DNA of 17,479 nt from 2-01-FULL-40-42 sp964349415 (GTDB lineage: Bacteria > Patescibacteriota > Microgenomatia > UBA1406 > GWC2-37-13): the NCBI GenBank assembly GCA_964349415.1, contig CAYGGJ010000012.1:1-17479 (forward strand), written 5' to 3'. Numbering within the stretch: position 1 is the first letter of the stretch; the number at the start of each line of letters is the position of its first letter. The position numbers were made by a program, and so were the translations under genes. Below the pieces are notes generated by a model, which had not been told where the DNA came from, searched no databases, and saw nothing but the letters and a program-made list of their open reading frames with translations. Positions 13,277 to 17,479 of the stretch are shown in pieces.

Positions 13277-14242
13277 ATGAAAAGTTTAAAAATTGTATAT
13301 TCTGGAGATCATAGATTTCATGATCCGCCATTCGAGATATATGATGGTATCAAAGAGCCCTACGCGGAAAAAAAGGAACGCTTGTCCTCGATAAAAGAAG
13401 CATTGATAAAAAACAGAATTGGTGAATTTGTTAAGCCTCTGATTTTCTCTCTAGACCATATTAACAAAATACATCAGAAGGAATACGTAGCTTTTCTAAA
13501 AAAAAGATCAGAGAGTCTAAAAAAAACCGAGATTCTCTACCCATCATATTTTATTCAAGATACATATACTCCCATTGTCTCACACACTTTTAAAGCGGCT
13601 AAATCTGCTGTTGATGTAGCACTAACGGGTTCGAGTTATGTACTAAGCAGCGAGAAAACTGTATACGCTCTCTGTCGTCCTCCAGGACATCATGCGGAAT
13701 ATAAGGCCATGAGTGGTTACTGCTATTTTAACAATGCTGCTATAGCGGCAAATTATTTATCAAAAAAAGGAAAAGTTACTATTCTAGATATTGATTTTCA
13801 TCACGGCAACGGGACCCAGAATCTTTTTTATGAGAGGTCTGATGTTCTATACGTTTCGATTCACGCCGATCCTCATGAAAAATTTCCCTACAATAGCGGG
13901 TTTGAAGAGGAGAAAGGTTCTGGCGATGGAATAGGTTTTAATAAAAACTATCCACTACCACTTGGGACTACAGATGTGGAATATGGAGAGATACTAAAAA
14001 AAGCCTTGATAGACATATCTTCATTTCAGCCGAAGTTTCTCGTGATCTCGGCCGGTTTTGATACTTACGAAAAAGATCCAATAGGTGGTTTCAAACTGAC
14101 CGTTCCTTTTTATGAAAGAATAGGTAGTGAGATTGCAAAACTAAAACTTCCGACGTTGATAGTTCAAGAAGGGGGTTATTATATTGAAGACCTTGGAAAG
14201 ATTGCGGTTTCTTTTTTAAAAGCCTTTCAAACAAAGAAATAA
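13277..14242 (+). CDS. Histone-deacetylase-family hydrolase, acetylpolyamine amidohydrolase-like
   Basis: Zinc amidohydrolase that likely removes acetyl groups from acetylated polyamines or other amines. The N-terminus (SGDHRFHDPPFEIYDG) and length (321 aa) resemble acetylpolyamine amidohydrolases. The catalytic site is complete: CRPPGHHA with H138-H139, DIDFHHGNGTQ with Zn ligands D173 and H175, SAGFDTYEKDP with Zn ligand D262, and EGGYY with Y301. The phrase ADPHEKFPYNSGFEEEKGSG also follows this family. The start at 13277 is chosen because the -10 box lies at 13264-13269. It is divergent from cysS, and its stop lies only 6 bases from the tRNA-Pro gene on the other strand. Substrate uncertain. 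Confidence 0.9.
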   Translation: MKSLKIVYSGDHRFHDPPFEIYDGIKEPYAEKKERLSSIKEALIKNRIGEFVKPLIFSLDHINKIHQKEYVAFLKKRSESLKKTEILYPSYFIQDTYTPIVSHTFKAAKSAVDVALTGSSYVLSSEKTVYALCRPPGHHAEYKAMSGYCYFNNAAIAANYLSKKGKVTILDIDFHHGNGTQNLFYERSDVLYVSIHADPHEKFPYNSGFEEEKGSGDGIGFNKNYPLPLGTTDVEYGEILKKALIDISSFQPKFLVISAGFDTYEKDPIGGFKLTVPFYERIGSEIAKLKLPTLIVQEGGYYIEDLGKIAVSFLKAFQTKK

Positions 14243-14248
14243 GTACTT

Positions 14249-14323
14249 TGGTCGGGGTGGGGGGAATTGAACCCCCTACCACACGGTCCCGAACCGTGCA
14301 TTCTACCGATGAACTACACCCCG
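14249..14323 (-). tRNA. tRNA-Pro (anticodon CGG), CCA encoded
   Basis: Full cloverleaf on the minus strand. The acceptor stem is CGGGGTG/CACCCCG with discriminator A and encoded CCA. The D-arm is GTTC-ATCGGTA-GAAT and the anticodon stem CACGG/CCGTG with loop TTCGGGA. The variable loop has five bases (TGGTA) and the T-arm is GGGGG-TTCAATT-CCCCC. The anticodon CGG reads the proline codon CCG. The C1-G72 pair with A73 is the known proline identity feature. Total 75 nt including CCA. The 5' end lies six bases after the stop codon of the coiled-coil gene, so it is either processed from that mRNA or driven by a TATAAG box inside the gene (14351-14356). Confidence 0.97.
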
Positions 14324-14329
14324 TATACA

Positions 14330-14857
14330 TCAACCTTGACCACTTGTTGGCTTATATTCGGTATGCTGCTCCTGAGACTTCTTCTTAGGAGAAAAAATAC
14401 TTCGGCGCTGTTTACCTTTGGGAAGAGAACCATCTTCCTGTTGCCTTTTTTCCTCGTCCTTCCTTCGTTTTTTTTGTTGTTCTTCTTCCTCTTCCTTTTT
14501 CTTTCGTTCTCCTTCTTTTCCCTTTTTTTCTTCGTAGGCTTCATCCTCTCCTTCCCTTACCAATTTAAACAATCTTTGACGAAGCTCTTCCGCCTTTTTT
14601 TCATCTTGCTCTTTATAGTTCTTTTCGAAGTTTTGTAAATCGATAGGCGTATGATTCTTCTTCTTTTTTTCCATTTTTTCCTTGGCTTTCTCGATCGCGA
14701 TCTGTCCCTGCATCTGCTTCTCATTGTTGATCGAATCAAGAGGGTTGAAGGTTTGGCTTACCGAGGAAGCAACTTTTTTTCCGGTTGAGGTCGTAGTATC
14801 GGCGAGTTGTTCAAAAGTATCCCCTATGAAAGTTCTCTTCTTTTGTTTAGTTTTCAT
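14330..14857 (-). CDS. Hypothetical charged coiled-coil protein
   Basis: 175 residues without recognised enzyme motifs. The N-terminus is Ser/Thr-rich (TFIGDTFEQLADTTTSTGKK), the middle (about 55-145) is an almost continuous Lys/Glu/Gln helix, probably coiled coil, and the C-terminus has a compact basic segment (KQRRSIFSPKKKSQEQHTE). The layout, with a PIDLQNFEKNY...LRQRLFKLVREGE segment, resembles the DUF5660-type proteins I recall from Microgenomates; this is from memory and not verified. No signal or membrane segment. ATGA overlap (14854-14857) with the DUF59 gene implies coupled translation, and tRNA-Pro follows after six bases. The coding strand is strongly purine-rich. Confidence 0.6.
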   Translation of the reverse strand: MKTKQKKRTFIGDTFEQLADTTTSTGKKVASSVSQTFNPLDSINNEKQMQGQIAIEKAKEKMEKKKKNHTPIDLQNFEKNYKEQDEKKAEELRQRLFKLVREGEDEAYEEKKGKEGERKKKEEEEEQQKKRRKDEEKRQQEDGSLPKGKQRRSIFSPKKKSQEQHTEYKPTSGQG

Positions 14858-15156
14858 AGGCCAAGCATCGCTTTGGCGCGATCGGACATTTTTTCAAAAG
14901 ACCAGGGTGGGTCGAAAGTCAGTTCTGTTTTTACTTCTTTGGCCCCCAAGGAGGATACTTTATTTTTAATATCCCGCTCGATCATCGGAAAAAGCGGGCA
15001 CCCGAGCGTCGTAAGAGTCATTCTTATGAGAACTTTTTTATCGGCATTTATTTTTACGTCATACACCAGTCCAAGATCCATGATGGAGATATTCATCTCA
15101 GGGTCAAAAACCTCAAGAAGACTTGTCTTAACTGTCTTTTCTGTAAGCTTAGCCAT
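14854..15156 (-). CDS. MIP18/DUF59 family protein (SufT/PaaD-like)
   Basis: Small protein (100 aa) of the MIP18 family, whose members help mature iron-sulfur proteins. Family motifs are visible: EVFDPEMNISIMDLGLVYDV (15-34), MTLTTLGCPLFPMIERDI with the conserved C53 in the T-x-x-x-C-P motif, and LTFDPPWSFEKMS near 80-91. No SUF or ISC genes are seen in the window, so the client is unknown. Start at 15156 follows an extended -10 promoter by six bases. The 3' end overlaps the coiled-coil gene by ATGA. It is divergent from RNase J. Confidence 0.88.
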   Translation of the reverse strand: MAKLTEKTVKTSLLEVFDPEMNISIMDLGLVYDVKINADKKVLIRMTLTTLGCPLFPMIERDIKNKVSSLGAKEVKTELTFDPPWSFEKMSDRAKAMLGL

Positions 15157-15162
15157 ACGTAT

Positions 15163-15171
15163 AGTATACCA
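15163..15171 (-). promoter_or_regulatory. Extended -10 promoter of the DUF59 gene (leaderless)
   Basis: TGG-TATACT matches TGnTATAAT with one mismatch and is followed by six bases and the ATG at 15156. The transcript is expected to begin at the start codon. Confidence 0.55.
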
Positions 15172-15179
15172 ACCTTGGC

Positions 15180-15208
15180 TTTACATAATCCATCTTTCAC
15201 ACTAAACT
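15180..15208 (+). promoter_or_regulatory. Promoter of the RNase J-recR pair (leaderless)
   Basis: TTTACA (15180-15185), a 17-base spacer and TAAACT (15203-15208), followed by six bases (TATACT) and the ATG at 15215. A competing TATACT directly before the ATG is too close to serve as -10 for a complete mRNA. Confidence 0.45.
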
Positions 15209-15214
15209 TATACT

Positions 15215-16885
15215 ATGAGTATAAACCGACTCCGTTTTGTTCCTCTTGGTGGCGTAACCGGTGTAACAAAGAATATGTATCTCTACGAACTCTACGAAGA
15301 CCAAAATCTTATAGATATCCTTATCATTGACTGTGGAATAGGCTTCCCGCATGATAAAGCTCTCGGCGTAGACTTTGTCATTCCTGACATTTCCTATCTT
15401 TCAGATAAAAAGGACAAGATACGGGCAGTCTTGCTCAGTCACGGTCATGAAGATCATATCTCAGCACTTCCCTATCACTATGAAGATCTGGGAAGACCTC
15501 CTATTTATGCGAGCAATCTGACCTCTGCGTTTGTCAAAAACAAGTTTATGGAGACGAAAAGAAGCGTTGAGGTAAACAAGGTTGATTATAAACGCGAATA
15601 CCAGATAGGTAATTTTAAAGTAGAGTTTATACACCTTACCCACTCAATTCCCGATACAACACATATATTTTTAAAGACTCCGGTTGGAAATATTTACCAC
15701 GGACCGGACTATAAGTTTGATTTAACCCCGCCTTATGGCGATCCACCGGATTTTCAAAAAATCTTAAGGCTTTCCGGCGAGGGAGTTCTTTGTTTACTAT
15801 CGGACTGTCTAGGAGTAGATCGTGAAGGCGCGACACTGTCGGAGCGCGTGGTTGGACAAACCTTCGAAGATGTGATGAGGACGACTAAAGGAAAGTTTAT
15901 TATGAGTACATTCTCTTCCAACATCTCCAGAATTCGGCAGTGTGTGGAGGCTGCCATAAAATTTAATAGAAAAATAGTGTTTATGGGAAGATCTATGAGA
16001 GAAAATACCAGGATTGCGAGTGAAATCGGATATCTGCCAATACCTCAAAACCTTTTGGCAAAAGAAGAACAGGTGATGAGACTTCCCCCCAATAAAGTAT
16101 GTTTGATAGTTGCAGGGTCTCAAGGACAATATAACTCTGCACTTTCCAAGCTTGCGACCAATCAAAATAAGAGCGTAAAGATCAAGCAGGGCGATAAGAT
16201 AATATTTTCATCCGATCCGATTCCCGGAAACGAAGGCGAGGTTTATAGTGTGATCGAGGATATAATTCGGAGGGGAGCGGAGGTTGTTTACTCAGACAAT
16301 GAGGAAGAGTTACATGCGTCCGGTCACGGGAATAAAGAAGACCTGAAGTTTCTGGTGCGCTTTACTAAACCAAAGTTTTTTATTCCTATCGGAGGGACCA
16401 TCCGTCATCAGCAAGGATATCAACAGATGGCGACAGAATTGGGTTATTCAAAAGACGTAGTTCACCTTTTGGATGAGGGTGATACCGTCGTGTTCGAAAA
16501 AAATACGGCCAGAAAAGGAATATCGGTTGAGACAAAGGACATATATGTTGACGCCTATGGAATCGGAGATGTCGGAAATGTGGTGCTTAGTGACAGGACT
16601 GCCCTTTCGACTGACGGAATTGTTTTTGTTGCGGTAGTGCTTGATAATAAACTTCAATTAGTCATACCTCCAAAATTTGCGACCCGGGGGTTTGTATTTG
16701 AAAAAGGAGAGACAGAGCTTTTTAAGCGCGCAGATGCGGTGATCTCAGGTATTCTAAAGCCCAAAGCAGATAAGGTAATTAACATCGGGAATCTTAAAAG
16801 GGAGACGGCAGTTCGTCTTGAGGATTTCTTTTTCAAAGAAAAAGGAAGAAGGCCTCTTATAGTAGTGGAAGTTTTGCAAGTATGA
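15215..16885 (+). CDS. rnj: RNase J-like metallo-beta-lactamase/beta-CASP ribonuclease, atypical motif C
   Basis: RNA-processing and decay enzyme with 5'-3' exo- and endonuclease activity in the family. The 556 residues match the usual 550-560. Metal-site motifs are LSHGHEDH (H76, H78, D80, H81), LTHSIPD (H143) and HGPDYKFD (D165). Beta-CASP motif A is in LLSDCLGVDREG (D197). FSSDPIPGNE (331-340) and motif B in ASGHGNKEDL (H371) follow. Motif C, which normally reads FIPVHGEYR, is here FIPIGGTIRH: the metal-binding His becomes Gly393 and the following Glu becomes Thr. The C-terminal domain (DVGNVVLSDR, LSTDGIVFVAVVLD) is normal. Overlaps recR by ATGA (16882-16885). Confidence 0.92.
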   Translation: MSINRLRFVPLGGVTGVTKNMYLYELYEDQNLIDILIIDCGIGFPHDKALGVDFVIPDISYLSDKKDKIRAVLLSHGHEDHISALPYHYEDLGRPPIYASNLTSAFVKNKFMETKRSVEVNKVDYKREYQIGNFKVEFIHLTHSIPDTTHIFLKTPVGNIYHGPDYKFDLTPPYGDPPDFQKILRLSGEGVLCLLSDCLGVDREGATLSERVVGQTFEDVMRTTKGKFIMSTFSSNISRIRQCVEAAIKFNRKIVFMGRSMRENTRIASEIGYLPIPQNLLAKEEQVMRLPPNKVCLIVAGSQGQYNSALSKLATNQNKSVKIKQGDKIIFSSDPIPGNEGEVYSVIEDIIRRGAEVVYSDNEEELHASGHGNKEDLKFLVRFTKPKFFIPIGGTIRHQQGYQQMATELGYSKDVVHLLDEGDTVVFEKNTARKGISVETKDIYVDAYGIGDVGNVVLSDRTALSTDGIVFVAVVLDNKLQLVIPPKFATRGFVFEKGETELFKRADAVISGILKPKADKVINIGNLKRETAVRLEDFFFKEKGRRPLIVVEVLQV

Positions 16886-17479
16886 GTTCTTTACCGAATA
16901 ATCTAAAACAGATCGCTTTCTTTCTACAACGTCTTCCCGGTATTGGTGAAAAGACCGCCAACAGGCTCGCCTTTTATTTTTTACGCATCCCGCAAGAGGA
17001 TCTGAAGGATTTTGCTCAAAACATCCAGGATCTAAAAGAAAAAACCAAGATGTGCAGGGTTTGCTTTAATCTTACCGAAGAAGAAATTTGCGCTATTTGC
17101 GACAATACAAGCCGTCAAAAAAATGTTATTACCGTAGTTGAGGACGTTTTGGATTTGTTATCTTTTGAAATAGGGAATATTTACGAAGGCGTATATCATG
17201 TACTTCACGGGAAAATTGATCCATTAAATCATGTGGGGCCGGATGATATCCGCGTCGCCGAATTGTTAAAACGTCTAGAAAATGGAAGCAAAGCAAAGGA
17301 AATTATTTTGGCTACGAATCTTGACATGGAGGGTGAAGCTACTGCCATGTATATCAAAAACAAACTCCAAGAAGTAAAAAAGAGATACAAGAAGACCTTT
17401 AAGATAAGCCGTCTGGCTTATGGGCTTCCGATGGGCGCAAATCTTGAATACGCAGACTACATGACTCTCAAGAAGGCAA
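16882..17479 (+). CDS. recR: Recombination protein RecR (3' end cut by the window)
   Basis: DNA-repair protein that acts with RecO/RecF at ssDNA gaps. 199 codons are visible; RecR is about 200 residues, so only the last few are missing. The helix-hairpin-helix is LPGIGEKTANRLAFYFL (18-34). The zinc finger is CRVC-x8-CAIC (C58, C61, C70, C73). The Toprim region has VVEDVLDLL, then YHVLHGKIDPLNHVGPDDI and ATNLDMEGEATAMYI. The start ATG overlaps the RNase J stop codon (ATGA), so translation is coupled. No frameshift or missing residue is seen. Confidence 0.95.
   Translation, partial: MSSLPNNLKQIAFFLQRLPGIGEKTANRLAFYFLRIPQEDLKDFAQNIQDLKEKTKMCRVCFNLTEEEICAICDNTSRQKNVITVVEDVLDLLSFEIGNIYEGVYHVLHGKIDPLNHVGPDDIRVAELLKRLENGSKAKEIILATNLDMEGEATAMYIKNKLQEVKKRYKKTFKISRLAYGLPMGANLEYADYMTLKKA

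Noticed and set aside
1..17479. Alternative genetic code (UGA as Gly or Trp), as in some CPR lineages
   Set aside because: TGA ends several genes in ATGA overlaps and no in-frame TGA is needed anywhere.
1..17479. CRISPR arrays, insertion sequences or prophage genes
   Set aside because: No spaced direct-repeat array, transposase, integrase or phage-type gene is seen; the only repeats are short operator and stem elements.

Overview
The window looks like a chromosomal segment of a Candidate Phyla Radiation (Patescibacteria) bacterium, most likely of the Microgenomates group. That placement is inferred from the low GC content, very tight gene packing, near-absence of Shine-Dalgarno sequences, small housekeeping genes and protein styles typical of that group. 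The standard genetic code is used: TGA serves as a stop in several ATGA overlaps. There is no mobile element, CRISPR array or gene-free stretch over 300 bases. LAYOUT. 18-4059 (minus): a TrpR/YerC-type regulator, then a terminator, then a GNAT acetyltransferase, an aspartoacylase-like deacylase, hisS, an RF1-like release factor that lacks domain 1, and rpmE from its own promoter. 4163-7171 (minus): rpsF-ssb-rpsR, followed by an unknown barrel-like protein and an S41 processing protease that share an ATGA overlap. 7205-10225 (plus): a GT-C membrane glycosyltransferase, a redoxin and a SIMPL-domain protein. 10227-13227 (minus): a methyltransferase, pheA with a long structured leader, and cysS. 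13277-14242 (plus): an acetylpolyamine-amidohydrolase/HDAC-family enzyme. 14249-15156 (minus): a MIP18/DUF59 protein, a charged coiled-coil protein and a tRNA-Pro(CGG) arranged like one transcript. 15215-17479 (plus): an RNase J-like nuclease overlapping recR, which runs off the window. MOST INTERESTING. The 141-base cysS-pheA gap reads like a complete transcription attenuator. It has a -10 box, a 20-codon ORF with a Phe cluster (FRFVIF), a 1:2 hairpin, a perfect 7-bp antiterminator option and a terminator whose U-tract runs up to the pheA start codon. A similar set of mutually exclusive stems sits at the yerC stop codon in front of the acetyltransferase. Seven genes have a -10-like hexamer only 5-7 nt before the start codon, which points to leaderless mRNAs as the usual mode here. 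Two proteins are odd: the release factor without domain 1, and RNase J with Gly replacing the beta-CASP motif C His. HOW THE GENES FIT TOGETHER. Most are information-processing genes (two tRNA synthetases, release factor, three ribosomal proteins, SSB, RecR, RNase J, tRNA). A smaller set concerns envelope or periplasm and amino-acid metabolism, with possible local feedback control of pheA and of the yerC-led cluster.
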